Below are positions 9,491 through 22,830 of a stretch of DNA of 64,000 nucleotides, in pieces. Position numbers and translations under genes: made by a program. The stretch lies in the NCBI RefSeq assembly GCF_963678635.1, contig NC_087067.1, positions 22,575,547 through 22,639,546 on the forward strand. The letters run 5' to 3'. Numbering within the stretch: the first letter of the stretch is position 1; every line of letters begins with the position of its first letter. The DNA comes from Symsagittifera roscoffensis. Lineage: Eukaryota; Xenacoelomorpha; Acoela; Convolutidae. Below the pieces are notes generated by a model, which ran no database searches, had not been told where the DNA came from, and worked only from the letters and a program-made list of their open reading frames with translations.

Positions 9491-12400
9491 CTGATATACG
9501 AGCAGCCTTCTTTTTTCAAAACTGGAAAAAATTAGTTTTTTTTCAAGAGTTTCTTAGTACAAATTAATATATTTAGTGCCTAGTAACGACTTATTAAAAT
9601 CGAACGTTTTGCGCTAAATTAGAATCAAAAAATTTTTGAGCTTGGCTTTTATATTGCTTGTTATTTGACACCCATAATTTTCCAAAACATTTAGTTCAAT
9701 GTGAGCTATTATCTTCTTTCAGGTGAAATTTAAAAACTCGAAAACAACCGAGCTATCTAAACAATCGAAATCGCTCTGAAGAGAAAAATCGACTGAGAAC
9801 AAATATTCTACCCTTCTTTAAAGTTTCAAATAAAGAAAAATGCAGAAAAATGACACAAATAGCCTCAAAAACATTTACTTTTAGTGATAATTAAAAGCTC
9901 ATTTTTCGAGGTTGTATTGTCGGAACAAAAGCTGTCACTTGTTTCACGAAAGTCAAATAGAAATCAAAAACTTTTAAAGTTCCAGAGACAAGTCTTTAAA
10001 CATCCCGGGTAGACCAAAAATGCTCATCATACAATTTTCATATCTGGAAAAAGGCTAGTCATACATTTTTCATGCGAGGCCATAAGTACAGAAAATTGCA
10101 TGAAAGGTCTCTGATTAATATTGATTTCATATATGGAATTTGTTTGACAAGCTTTTTTCCATAAACCAAAAACAGTGATCTTTTACATTTTAATCTCTCA
10201 GTAACTTTTGGTTGACCTCCGTATTTTTCCAAAACATGTTGTTTAATATGAGCTGTTATCTTCTTTCAGATGGGCTTAAAAAGACTCGAAAACAGCTATC
10301 TAAACAATCGAAAGTGGTCTGAAGAAAAAAATTGACTGAGAAGAAATATTCTACACAAGTGACAGAAACCTTGATTACTCAAACGTAAAGTAACCAAAGG
10401 TTTGACCGTCTCGCAGTAAAAATACATGGGAAATGGCCTGAATTGACTGAGATCTGTCTAGCGCAAATAATCTAAAAAAAGTATCAAACTTTTGAAAATT
10501 GGCAAAAGAATTCAACAATGATTGTTGTTGAAATTTGAATTTTTAAATTATGAGACATTGATCAAGGCATAAGTGAACATGCCATACAAAGAAAAAGTTT
10601 TAGTGTTTTGAAAAAAATTTTAAAGCGAAAAGGAGAAAAAGTCCAATATAAGTGTAACCAGAACTACGTTATAAACACAAAAAATTTTGCATGCAAAAAC
10701 TTTTTGAAAAATGTGTGTTTCAATAGAACATTCAATTTTCGGTAGAAAAAAAACAAGAATTTTTTTAGGGCCAACATCAATATTACTTGGAAATATTTTT
10801 TGTTGTTGATAAGCAATTTTATGTTTAATTAAGGAAATTGTATGACTAGCATTTTTTTGACTAAAGGTTTTTTTTTTCATTATTTAGTGCGATACACCGA
10901 TTTTTATGCCAAAATAGGAAAAATGTTCTTTAAAAATGCAAAGAAACCATTTTGGCAAAAACTGTAGAATTTGTAAGACCAGTACTTTTTTCATAAGCTT
11001 AGTTTATGCAATTGTATGACCAGCATTTTTGTTCTAAGGAGGTCAACCCGGGATATTAAAATTTTATCAGATCTAAGAAAATTAAATAACAAAAGAAGAA
11101 CAAAGGGAGCTTTCTGATATACGAGCAGCCTTCTTTTTTGTCTTAAAATTGACATTTTTTCAAAAAAACTGGAAAAAATTAGTTTTTTTTTTCAGGAGTT
11201 TCTTAGTACAAATAATATATAGTTAGTGCCTAGTAACGACTTATTAAAATCGAACGTTTTGCGCTAAATTAGTTTCAAAAAGTTTTTTAGCTTGGCTTTT
11301 ATATTGCTTGTTATTTGACACCCATAACTTTCCAAAACATTTAGTTCAATGTGAGCTGTTATCTTTTTTCAGGTGAATTTTAAAAACTCAAAAACAATTG
11401 AGCTATCTAAAAAATCGAAATCGCTCCGAAGAGAAAAGTCGACTGAGAACAAAATTCTACCCTTCTTTAAAGTTTCAAATATAGAAAAATGCAGAAAAAT
11501 GACACAAATAGCCTCAAAAACATTTACCTTTAGTGATAATTAAAAGCTCGTTTTTCGAGGTTGTATTGTCGGAACAAAAGCTGTCACTTGTTTCACGAAG
11601 TCAAATAGAAATCAAACACTTTTAAAGTTCCAGAGACAAGTCTTTAAACATCCCGGGTAGACCAAAAATGCTTATCATACATTTTTCGTATATGGAAAAG
11701 GGCTAGTCATAAATTTTTCATGCGAGGCCATAAGTAGGGAAATTGCATGAAAGGTCTATGATTAATATTTATTTCATATATGGAATTTGTTTGACTAGCT
11801 TTTTTCCATAAACCAAAAACAGTGATCTTTTTCATTTTAATCTCTCAAAAATTTTTGATTGACCTCCATATTTTTCCAAAACATGTTGTTTAATATGGGC
11901 TGTTATCTTCTTTCAGATGGACTTAAAAAGACTCGAAAACAGCTATCTAAAAATCGAAAGTGGTCCGAAGATCTGTCTAGCGCAAATAACATAAAAAAGT
12001 ATCAAACTTTTGAAATTTGGCAAAAAAAATTCAACAATGATTGTTGTTGAAATTTGAATTTTTAAATTATGAGGCATTGATCAAGGCATACATGAACATG
12101 CCATACAAAAAAAGTTTTAGCGTTTTGAAAAAAATTATACGGCGAAAAGGAAAAAAAGTCCAATATTAATGTATCCAGGACTACGTTATAAACACAAAAA
12201 ACTTTGCATGCAACATTTTTTTTTGAAAAATGTGTGTTTCAATAGAACATTCAATTTTCGGTAGAAAAAAAACAAGAAATTTTTTAGGGCCAACATCAAT
12301 ATTACTTGGAAATATTTTTTGTTGTCGATTAGCAATCTTATGTTTAATTAAGCAAATTGTATGACTAGCATTTTTTTGACTAAAGGTTTTTTTTCATTAT

Positions 12401-14297
12401 TTAGTGCGATACACCAATTTTTATGCCAAAATAGGAAAAATGTTCTTCAAAAATGCAAAGAAACCATTTTGGCAAAAACTGTAGAATTTGTAAGACCAGT
12501 ACTTTTTTCATAAGCTTAGTTTATGCAATTGTATGACCAGCATTTTTGGTCTAAGGAGGTCAACCCCGGATATTAAAATTTTATCAGATCTAAGAAAATT
12601 AAATAACAAAAGAAGAACAAAGGGAGCTTCTTGATATACGAGCAGCCTTCTTTTTTGTCTTAAAATTGACATATTTTCAAAAAAACTGGAAAAAATTAGT
12701 TTTTTTTTCAGGAGTTTCTTAGTACAAATAATATATAGTTAGTGCCTAGTAACGACTTATTAAAATCGAACGTTTTGCGCTAAATTAGTTTCAAAAAGTT
12801 TTTGAGCTTGGCTTTTATATTGCTTGTTATTTGACACCCATAATTTTCCAAAACATTTAGTTCAATGTGAGCTATTATCTTCTTTCAGGTGAAATTTAAA
12901 AACTCAAAACAATCGAGCTATCTAAACAATCGAAATCGCTCCGAAGAGAAAAGTCGACTGAGAACAAAATTCTACCCATCTTTAAAGTTTCAAATATAGA
13001 AAAATGCGGAAAAATGACACAAATAGCCTCAAAAACATTTACCTTTAGTGATAATTAAAAGCTCGTTTTTTGAGGTTGTATTGTCGGAACAAAAGCTGTC
13101 ACTTGTTTCACGAAGTCAAATAGAAATCAAAAACTTTTAAAGTTCCAGAGACAAGTCTTTAAACATCCCGGGTAGACCAAAAATGCTTATCATACAATTT
13201 TCATATATGAAAAAGGGCTAGTCATACATTTTTCATGCGAGGCCATAAGTACAGAAAATTGCATGAAAGGTCTATGATTAATATTTATTTCATATATGGA
13301 ATTTGTTTGACTAGCTTTCTTCCATAAACCAAAAACAGTGATCTTTTACATTTAAATCTCTCAAAAATTTTTGGTTGACCTCCATGTTTTTCCAAAACAT
13401 GTTGTTTAATATGAGCTGTTATCTTCTTTCAAATAGACTTTAAAAGACTCGAAAACAAATATCTAAAAATCGAAAGTGGTCTGAAGAAAAAAAATTGACT
13501 GAGAAGAAATATTTTCCACAAGTGACAGAAACCTTGAGTATTCAATCGTAAAGTAACCAAAGGTTTGACCGTCTCGCATTAAAAATACATGGGAAATGGC
13601 CGGAATTGACTGAGATCTGTCTAGCGCAAATAATATAAAAAAGTATCAAACTTTTGAAAATTGGCAAAAAAATTCAACAATGATTGTTGTTGAAATTTGA
13701 ATTTTTAAATTATGAGGCATTGATCAAGGCATACATGAACATGCCATACAAAAAAAAAGTTTTAGTGTTTTGAAAAAATTTATACGGCGAAAAGGAAAAA
13801 AAGTCCAATATAAGTGTATCCAGGACTACGTTATAAACACAAAAAACTTTGCATGCAACATTTTTTTTGAAAAATGTGTGTTTCAATAGAACATTCAATT
13901 TTCGGTAGAAAAAAACCAAGAATTTTTTTAGGGCCAACATTAATATTACTTGGAAATATTTTTTGTTTTCGATTAGCAAATTTACGTATGATTAAGGAAA
14001 TTGTATGACCTGCATTTTTTTGACTAAAAGTTTTTTTTTATTATTTAGTGCGATACACCGATTTTTATGCCAAAAAAAGAAAAATGTTCTACAAAAATGC
14101 AAAGAAACCATTTTGGCAAAAACTGTAGAATTTGTAAGAACAGTACTTTTTCCATAAACTTTGTTTATGGAATTGTATGACCAGCATTTTTGGTCTAAGG
14201 AGGTCAACCCGGGATATTAAAATTTTATCAGATCTAAGAAAATTAAATAACAAAAGAAGATCAAAGGGAGCTTCCTTATTGCAGTTTGGTCTCGTCA
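9491..14297. repeat. Array A: three tandem units of 1.5-1.65 kb
   Basis: Units start at GATATACGAGCAGCCTTCTT, at 9491, 11114 and 12631. The array ends with GTTTGGTCTCGTCATG, a terminus of the ATTACGAGGCC family. Each unit has an inner element bounded by inverted ends (TCCCGGGTAGACCAAAAATG; mirrored at the other end). The first inner element is 10003-11053. Units 1 and 3 are long; unit 2 lacks about 110 bases between GAAAGTGGTC and ATCTGTCTAGCG. The inverse of GGTCTAGC-type flanks shows that an older short element received the inner one and the composite then multiplied. The open frames in it are shadows. Confidence 0.8.
10003..11053. mobile_element. Inner TIR element of the array unit (CCCGGGTAGACC family)
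   Basis: The ends are inverted over about 40 bases. The left is TCCCGGGTAGACCAAAAATG; the right reads, inverted, TCCCGGGTTGACCTCCTTAG and then again ACCAAAAATGCTGGTCATAC. Relatives are the inner parts of the other five array units and a diverged, inverted copy at 59954-60876. The interior repeats ATCATACAATTTTCATA and CATGCGAGGCCATAAGTA. I see no transposase, so it is non-autonomous. Confidence 0.65.
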
Positions 14298-14716
14298 TGT
14301 GAATTGAGTAATTTTTCAACGAAGTACACTGATAGCTAGTTATACCTTTTCAAAAAAATGTGGACTAGAGGCTCAAACGTGCTCGTTTGTTTTCAATTTT
14401 TAACTGCTATGATTACAGATACCAGTCCAAAACAAGAGTTTTGTTGCTTCATAACTTTTTTTTCTGAACATCTAAACAATTTCTGTCCAGGTGTACAATC
14501 TCGCTCATTAATAGACCAAATGTGAACTATCCCACCGAAAATTTAATTGCATATCCAAGCCGTGAGGCCTGCATTAACTATGCTCATATATGATTGGTTG
14601 AAAAACATTACTTTCAACAAAATGAAAATTATCTCTCCCAAGTTGAATTAGTGAGGAGATTATTCACTTGGTCCATATTTCCAAATGATTTGAAATTGCA
14701 CATAATTTCATTTTAG

Positions 14717-14932
14717 ACATATACGACTCGGGTCAGAAAATGGAAGTCAACGGCCAAGAAATAAGTTTCAACACGTTCCGTGATATGAATCTTGCTGCTG
14801 GAGTGACAATCATCATTGGGGGCATTTTTGGTCTGGCGTGTGCCTTGATGTGCCTGCTGCAAATGGGTGGCATTATGGACCCCAAAAGCTGTGTAGCTAA
14901 GGCCTTGTCTATTGTTTTGGCAGTGCTTGCAT
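14717..14932 (+). CDS. Gene 1, exon 2 (intact copy): second and third membrane segments
   Basis: The exon is bounded by ATTTTAG and T|GTGAGT and is 216 bases long. It has phase 1 at both ends and encodes residues 122-193 plus the first base of 194. It covers the end of the first extracellular loop (DIYDSGQK...), a conserved FRDMNLA motif, membrane segment 2 (147-169), a short cytoplasmic turn (DPKSCVAKAL) and most of segment 3. The paralogue's exon 4 aligns over its whole length with identical phases and the same FR-MNLA and K-C-KAL residues. Being a multiple of three and phase-symmetric, it could be skipped or swapped without changing the frame. A second copy lies at 23248-23458. Confidence 0.87.
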
Positions 14933-15103
14933 GTGAGTGCAAAAGGGAACATCAAAAATATTATCTCTACATTTTTTCTTCATTTTCTTTACTTCCTTTT
15001 TATATTATTCACTAACTCAAGAGGTAGAAAAACCTAAGAACGGTAAAGATATGGTTTTGTAAGCTCGGGAAATGCCATGTGTGAAAAAAATTGCATTAAA
15101 AAG

Positions 15104-15195
15104 AGGGTCATATTTAAGGGGAGTCTCGACCCCTTGATCACCCCAAGGGTCCTATTTAAGGGGAGTCTCGACCCCTTGATCATCCCAAGGGTCCT
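15104..15195. repeat. Two tandem 43-bp units with internal palindromes
   Basis: ATTTAAGGGGAGTCTCGACC followed by CCTTGATCACCCCAAGGGT is repeated twice in a row. Each unit contains AGGGG...CCCCT and ACCCTT...AAGGGT inverted pairs, so single strands could fold. It is copied at about 23633-23725. The matching open frames on both strands are repeat artefacts. Confidence 0.7.
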
Positions 15196-15256
15196 CCCTT
15201 TGGCACTAATTAAAACATTTTGGCTGACCGATTCCATTCGGTGCAATGTTTGGCTT

Positions 15257-15445
15257 CCACCCCCCCCCCCCCCCCCCTCACATAAGCGTCAATTTTATGG
15301 TGTTACGAGGGGTTTTACAAAGTTAATTATGAAGATCAAAAAAGTTTGTCATGGCCTAATTAGTTCGCATGCCAATTTTTGTAACATTCAGGTCAAGTGA
15401 ACAAAACTTCACTAATAAAGTTTTGCAGGTGGGGGGGGGGGGGGA
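15257..15445. repeat. Poly-C run and poly-G run about 170 bp apart
   Basis: There is a C run at about 15259-15277 and a G run at about 15430-15444, mirrored in copy B at about 23786-23806 and 23958-23972. The runs differ in length between the copies, as expected of slippage. Confidence 0.8.
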
Positions 15446-16049
15446 AGAAAAAGAGCCCAATGTTTACTCAACGACAAAAAACAACACAGTTTTTGCATCA
15501 AGTTTTTGTCAAAAATGGCCTAAAAAGATATTTTTTGGCCTGTTTTTTCTGCTGACAAAAAAAATTGAAGAAGTATGCAAAACAAAAAATGACGTTTATG
15601 TGCTTAATACGCACTGAAAAATGTTCAAAGAAAAGCACTAAAAAATTTAAAATTTTGGTCATGCAGCCTAAGTTATGCACAAAAAATTATTCAAACTTTG
15701 CAAAGGCTGATTTTACAAATTTTACAAATTTTTTGTATGAGCAAATCACGAAGCTCTCACGCTTTTTTCTAAGAACGCTTCTCAGCTATGGATATTTCTT
15801 TTGTGCATGAATTTCCTAAACGTATAAATTTAGAGGACATTTTTAAATGTTCAACTTGTTATTCTAAAAATTGTTAATCTTCCTCAGAAGTGTATGTGAA
15901 ACGTAAGTTTAGCAATTCCGTGCCAAAAATTTTTCTTCTATCATTCGCTTGTATATCGCAATTCAAACTCAAGTGAAAAACTATTAAAAAAACCCATGCT
16001 GGTTTTAAAAATTTCTTTAGAATTTGTATCATTGATAGTATTGAAAGCG

Positions 16050-16200
16050 CTCGCGGACTAAATCCGCCAGGACAAACCTCACCGGATATAACACCACAGC
16101 ACTAAAACCCCCATAAGTTCAAACCCCCTAGGACAAAACTCTCCATAGCACCAAATGTCCCTGAGACAAGTTCCGCCTGTGTTTGCTTTATTATCCCCCA
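16050..16200. repeat. Degenerate minisatellite of roughly 22-25 bp units
   Basis: Words such as CTAAATCCGCCAGGACAAAC, ACTAAAACCCCCATAAG, AAACCCCCTAGGACAAAAC and CAAATGTCCCTGAGACAAG follow one another with a loose period. This block is far richer in C than its surroundings. It is copied at about 24580-24730. Confidence 0.45.
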
Positions 16201-16310
16201 CGAAAACTAAGCATTCAAAAAACAAATTACACTTGATCACCATAAATAGAGGATTTAAGTATCAGCATAAACAGAACTAAATCATAAATAGAACTAATTT
16301 AAAAGACAAA

Positions 16311-16690
16311 CAAGACTGCTCGTATCAGGGCAAAGCCCTGAATGTTCCGACTGCCTTTTATGGTATATGAAGCAGTAATAACTTGAAAAAACTTAATGTA
16401 AAAAATAAATAAATTGAATTTTTTTTTTAATTTGAGATTTTTTTGTGAAAATTATCCCCCCACACGCCATATAAAGTACAAAATGATAAATTTCGCTTCT
16501 AGTAACGAATCAATTATGGCAAATAAGCTTCCTTCAACCAATTTGGAACAATTTCTAAGACGGATTAAATCTACGCTTACTCTTTAATAGCGTGAAATAT
16601 ATCGCGCGTTAGTTGTCCCAAATTGGCCAAATTGCCAATCTTTAAACCCCCATAACTTTATGAAAAACGATCACAGGTGAAAAACTTTAT
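16311..16690 (+). repeat. Family A element, copy 2, truncated at the duplication junction
   Basis: It starts with GACTGCTCGTATCAGGGC AAA GCCCTGAATG, a perfect 7-bp stem with a 3-base loop, and matches family A up to CACAGGTGAAA. There the sequence switches to the start of duplication copy B. The missing right part is present in the downstream copy (24837-25366), which shows that the breakpoint fell inside this element. Confidence 0.75.
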
Positions 16691-18040
16691 AAAAAACCCC
16701 CACGAATTAATTTTGAGTTTGCGTTGCATTTATTTTCCATCAGTTTGCATATTACATCAAAAGCATAGAACAAAAAGAAGAAATAGTTATAATTAGATTT
16801 ATTCATAATGTTTTATGATATCCATGCACTTTTTACGCTGAATGTGTGATCTATATTAGGCTTTACTTTTATTTATTACATAGGTTTTTGCCCAATATCT
16901 GGTTTACAAAAACAGGGTTTTCGATGTTTTCATTTCTAATTTTTGAGCTCAAAGTTTGATTTATTGTGACCGTTTGTTAGATTTTTTGTTAGGTTTGTGC
17001 CCAAAATCTTTTCCATGCTTTTTTGCTACGTTAGCAAAAAAAACTTAAATCAAATGGTTTTTTAGACACTTGGATTGATCTACTCAGGGGTCTTTTAAAA
17101 TGGGTTTGAATGGATTTTAGTAAGATTCAGATGAGTTTAAGTGAGATTTGGATGGATGTTATTGAGTCGGAAAATCCATCCAAATCGATTTAAGTCTAAT
17201 TGTTAGACACCTAAGTTGATCCAAAATTTTCATGAACAATAGATTTAAATCGATTTTGAATTCATTTCAATTTCTAAAATGTACATTATTAATCAACCTG
17301 GATTGATTTAAAATCGAATTATAATCAATTTATTTCAATCCGAAACCATTTGCTTTTGTTAGCGCGGGGAAAGATTTGCACTTAGTTGACACACTCGAAA
17401 ACTAGTACTGGGAACAATTTTATGTTTAACGGAAGATGTTGCAAGTTTTTCGGAAGAATACTGCCACCAAACAAACGCTTAAAAAATTTCTTTCAATTTT
17501 TTTATTTACTAAACTTTCTGGAAAACTCAAAAACACTCTCCAAAAACTGCGTTTTGGATGAAAAAGCTATTTGTTTTAAGAGCTCGCTTTGTGAATAAAA
17601 AGTAATTTTTTTCTGCATTTTTTTGATCACACGTGTTTTAGCAAACCAGAGCACTAGAAAAACATTTATGCTGGTTAATTTTTTATATAAACCATTTAAG
17701 CGATGGAATGTAGATTTTACATGCTACCAACTAAGGTTAAAATGATGAATGTACAAGCTCCAAAGCAGATGAGCTATGCATAATCTTCAAAGAGCTCTTA
17801 GCCTACTTGAACAGCTCGCTAATTGCTTTGACGACTTCAACTATATTTAAGCGTGGCGAATTATCTCGCACATAGTAATCGTTCCAATTTGAATTGAGGC
17901 TAGCCAGTCGGTCGTACTAATTTGGTACGACTCAAATTCTTACACTTGATCTTTGATAAAGTTTTTCAATATTTTTTTCGAAACAGTATTCGATTAATTA
18001 CACTATTTGACGGATTCAGCAGCAGTCGGAACATGCAAGG

Positions 18041-21000
18041 CTGATATACGAGCAGCCTTCTTTTTTCAAAACTGGAAAAAATTAGTTTTTTTTCAAGAGT
18101 TTCTTAGTACAAACTAATATATTTAGTGCCTAGTAACGACTTATTAAAATCGAACGTTTTGCGCTAAATTAGAATCAAAAAGTTTTTGAGCTTGGCTTTT
18201 ATATTGCTTGTTATTTGACACCCATAATTTTCCAAAACATTTAGTTCAATGTGAGCTATTATCTTCTTTCAGGTGAAATTTAAAAACTCGAAAACAATCG
18301 AGCTATCTAAACAATCGAAATCGCTCTGAAGAGAAAAATCGACTGAGAACAAATATTCTACCCTTCTTTAAAGTTTCAAATATAGAAAAATGCAGAAAAA
18401 TGACACAAATAGCCTTAAAAACATTTACCTTTAGTGATAATTAAAAGCTCGTTTTTCGAGGTTGTATTGTCGGAACAAAAGCTGTCACTTGTTTCACGAA
18501 GTCAAATAGAAATCAAACACTTTTAAAGTTCCAGAGACAAGTCTTTAAACATCCCGGGTAGACCAAAAATGCTTATCATACAATTTTCGTATATGGAAAA
18601 GGGCTAGTCATACATTTTTCATGCGAGGCCATAAGTAGGGAAATTGCATGAAAGGTCTATGATTAATATTTATTTCATATATGGAATTTGTTTGACTAGC
18701 TTTTTTCCATAAACCAAAAACAGTGATCTTTTACATTTTAATCTCTCAAAAATTTTTGATTGACCGCCATATTTTTCCAAAACATGTTGTTTAATATGGG
18801 CTGTTATCTTCTTTCAGATGGACTTAAAAAGACTCAAAAACAGCTATCTAAAAATCGAAAGTGGTCTGAAGATCTGTCTAGCGCAAATAACATAAAAAAT
18901 CATCAAACTTTTGAAATTTGGCAAAAAAATTCAACAATGATTGTTGTTGAAATTTGAATTTTTAAATTATGAGGCATTGATCCAGGCATACATGAACATG
19001 CCATACAAAAAAAGTTTTAGTGTTTTGAAAAAAATTATACGGCGAAAAGGAAAAGAGTCCAATATTAGTGTATCCAGGACTACGTTATGAACACAAAAAA
19101 CTTTGCATGCAACATTTTTTTTGAAAAATGTGTGTTTCAATAGAACATTCAATTTTCGGTAGAAAAAAAAACAAGAAATTTTTTAGGGCCAACATCAATA
19201 TTACTTGGAAATATTTTTTGTTGTCGATTAGCAATCTTAAGTTTAATTAAGCAAATTGTATGACTAGCACTTTTTTGACTAAAGGTTTTTTTTTCATTAT
19301 TTAGTGCGATACACCAATTTTTATGCCAAAATAGGAAAAATGTTCTTCAAAAATGCAAAGAAACCATTTTGGCAAAAACTGTAGAATTTGTAAGACCAGT
19401 ACTTTTTTCATAAGCTTAGTATATGCAATTGTATGACCAGCATTTTTGGTCTAAGGAGGTCAACCCCGGATATTAAAATTTTATCAGATCTAAGAAAATT
19501 AAATAACAAAAGAAGAACAAAGGGAGCTTCTTGATATACGAGCAGCCTTCTTTTTTGTCTTAAAATTGACATATTTTCAAAAAAACTGGAAAAAATTAGT
19601 TTTTTTTCAGGAGTTTCTTAGTACAAATAATATATAGTTAGTGCCTAGTAACGACTTATTAAAATCGAACGTTTTGCGCTAAATTAGTTTCAAAAAGTTT
19701 TTTAGCTTGGCATTTATATTGCTTGTTATTTGACACCCATAACTTTCCAAAACACTTAGTTCAATGTGAGCTGTTATCTTTTTTTAGGTGAATTTTAAAA
19801 ACTCAAAACAATCGAGCTATCTAAACAATCGAAATTGCTCCGAAGAGAAAAGTCGACTGAGAACAAAATTCTACCCTTCTTTAAAGTTTCAAATATAGAA
19901 AAATGCGGAAAAATGACACAAATAGCCTCAAAAACATTTACCTTTAGTGATAATTAAAAGCTCGTTTTTCGAGGTTGTATTGTCGGAACAAAAGCTGTCA
20001 CTTGTTTCACGAAGTCAAATAGAAATCAAAAACTTTTAAAGTTCCAGAGACAAGTCTTTAAACATCCCGGGTAGACCAAAAATGCTTATCATACAATTTT
20101 CATATATGGAAAATGGCTAGTCATACATTTTTCATGCGAGGCCATAAGTACAGAAAATTGCATGAAAGGTCTATGATTAATATTTATTTCATATATGGAT
20201 TTTGTTTGACAAGCTTTTTTCCATAAACCAAAAACAGTGATCTTTTACATTTTAATCTCTCAAAAATTTTTGGTTGACCTCCATGTTTTTCCAAAACATG
20301 TTGTTTAAAATGAGCTGTTATCTTCTTTCAAATGGACTTAAAAAGACTCGAAAACAGCTATCTAAAAATCGAAAGTGGTCTGAAGAAAAAAAATTGACTG
20401 AGAAGAAATATTCTCCACAAGTGACAGAAACCTTGAGTATTCAATCGTGAAGTAACCAAAGGTTTGACCGTCTCGCATTAAAAATACATGAGAAATGGCC
20501 GGAATTGACTGAGATCTGTCTAGCGAAAATAATATAAAAAAGTATCAAACTTTTGAAATTTGGCAAAAAAATTCAACAATGATTGTTGTTGAAATTTGAA
20601 TTTTTAAATTATGAGGCATTGATCAAGGCATACATGAACATGCCATACAAAAAAAAAGTTTTAGTGTTTTGAAAAAATTTATACGGCAAAAAGGAAAAAA
20701 AGTCCAATATTAGTGTATCCAGGACTACGTTATAAACACAAAAAACTTTGCATGCAACATTTTTTTTGAAAAATGTGTGTTTCAATAGAACATTCAATTT
20801 TCGGTAGATTTTTTTTAGTGCCAACATCAATATTACTTGGAAATATTTTTTGTTGTCGATTAGCAAATTTACGTATGATTAAGGAAATTGTATGACCTGC
20901 ATTTTTTTGACTAAAAGTTTTTTTTTATTATTTAGTGCGATACACCGATTTTTATGCCAAAATAAGAAAAATGTTCTTCAAAAATGCAAAGAAACCATTT

Positions 21001-22830
21001 TGGCAAAAACTGTAGAATTTGTAAGACCAGTACTTTTTCCATAAGCTTTGTTTATGGAATTGTATGACCAGCATTTTTGGTCTAAGGAGGTCAACCCGGG
21101 ATATTAAAATTTTATCAGATCTAAGAAAATTAAATAACAAAAGAAGAACAAAGGGAGCTTCTTGATATACGAGCAGCCTTCTTTTTTGTCTTAAAATTGA
21201 CATATTTTCAAAAAAAATGGAAAAAATTAGTTTTTTTTTCAGGAGTTTCTTAGTACAAATAATATATAGTTAGTGCCTAGTAACGACTTATTAAAATCGA
21301 ACGTTTTGCGCTAAATTAGTTTCAAAAAGTTTTTTAGCTTGGCTTTTATATTGCTTGTTATTTGACACCCATAACTTTCCAAAACACTTAGTTCAATGTG
21401 AGCTGTTATCTTTTTTTAGGTGAATTTTAAAAACTCAAACAATCGAGCTATCTAAACAATCGAAATCGCTCTGAAGAGAAAAATCGACTGAGAACAAATA
21501 TTCTACCCTTCTTTAAAGTTTCAAATATAGAAAAATGCAGAAAAATGACACAAATAGCCTCAAAAACATTTACCTTTAGTGATAATTAAAAGCTCGTTTT
21601 TTGGGGTTGTATTGTCGGAACAAAAGCTGTCACTTGTTTCACGAAGTCAAATAGAAATCAAAACTTTTAAAGTTCCAGAGACAAGTTTTTAAACATCCCG
21701 GGTAGACCAAAAATGCTTATCATACAATTTTCATAAATGGAAAAGGGCTAGTCATACATTTTTCATGCGAGGCCATAAGTACAGAAAATTGCATGAAAGT
21801 TCTATGATTAATATTTAATTCATATATGGATTTTGTTTGACAAGCTTTTTTCCATAAACCAAAAACAGTGATCTTTTACATTTTAATATCTCAAAAATTT
21901 TTGGTTGACCTCCATGTTTTTCCAAAACATGTTGTTTAAAATGAGCTGTTATCTTCTTTCAAATGGACTTAAAAAGACTCGAAAACAGCTATCTAAAAAT
22001 CGAAAGTGGTCTGAAGAAAAAAAATTGACTGAGAAGAAATATTCTCCACAAGTGACAGAAACCTTGAGTATTCAATCGTGAAGTAACCAAAGGTTTGACC
22101 GTCTCGCATTAAAAATACATGAGAAATGGCCGGAATTGACTGAGATCTGTCTAGCGCAAATAATATAAAAAAAGTATCAAACTTTTGAAATTTGGCAAAA
22201 AAATTCAACAATGATTGTTGTTGAAATTTGAATTTTTAAATTATGAGGCATTGATCAAGGCATACATGAACATGCCATACAAAAAAAAAGTTTTAGTGTT
22301 TTGAAAAAATTTATACGGCGAAAAGGAAAAAAAGTCCAATATTAGTGTATCCAGGACTACGTTATAAACACAAAAAACTTTGCATGCAACATTTTTTTTG
22401 AAAAATGTGTGTTTCAATAGAACATTCAATTTTCGGTAGAAAAAAAACAAGAATTTTTTTAGGGCCAACATCAATATTACTTGGAAATATTTTTTGTTGT
22501 CGATTAGCAAATTTACGTATGATTAAGGAAATTGTATGACCTGCATTTTTTTGACTAAAAGTTTTTTTTTATTATTTAGTGCGATACACCGATTTTTATG
22601 CCAAAATAAGAAAAATGTTCTTCAAAAATGCAAAGAAACCATTTTGGCAAAAACTGTAGAATTTGTAAGACCAGTACTTTTTCCATAAGCTTTGTTTATG
22701 GAATTGTATGACCAGCATTTTTGGTCTAAGGAGGTCAACCCGGGATATTAAAATTTTATCAGATCTAAGAAAATTAAATAACAAAAGAAGATCAAAGGGA
22801 GCTTCCTTGTTGCAGTTTGGTCTCGTCATG
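18041..22830. repeat. Array B: three tandem units of 1.5-1.65 kb
   Basis: Units start at 18041, 19531 and 21162 and end at the same GTTTGGTCTCGTCATG terminus as array A. The order of unit types is short, long, long, against long, short, long in array A. The arrays have therefore exchanged or shifted units since, or independently of, the duplication. Confidence 0.8.

Larger units (their letters stand above)
8163..16690 (+). repeat. Tandem segmental duplication, copy A (8.53 kb)
   Basis: Everything from the last satellite relic to the middle of a family A element recurs 8,531 bases downstream with only scattered differences. The pairs are 8163/16703 at the left edge, 14740/23271 in exon 2, and about 16682/25213 at the right edge. 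Copy A carries the intact exon 2. At the junction with copy B, the family A element is cut after CACAGGTGAAA and joined, through about 20 bases of unmatched sequence, to the satellite relic. The near identity suggests a recent event, or an assembly that placed two haplotypes side by side. Confidence 0.85.

Noticed and set aside
15077-15400. Open frame of 107 codons with a Pro run, also present in the second duplication copy
   Set aside because: It is made of the 43-bp tandem repeats and the poly-C tract, and the frames differ between the copies.
9491-22830. Regularly repeated units considered as a CRISPR-like or rDNA spacer array
   Set aside because: Units are 1.5 kb, bounded by transposon-like inverted ends, with no short spacer structure and no rRNA sequence.
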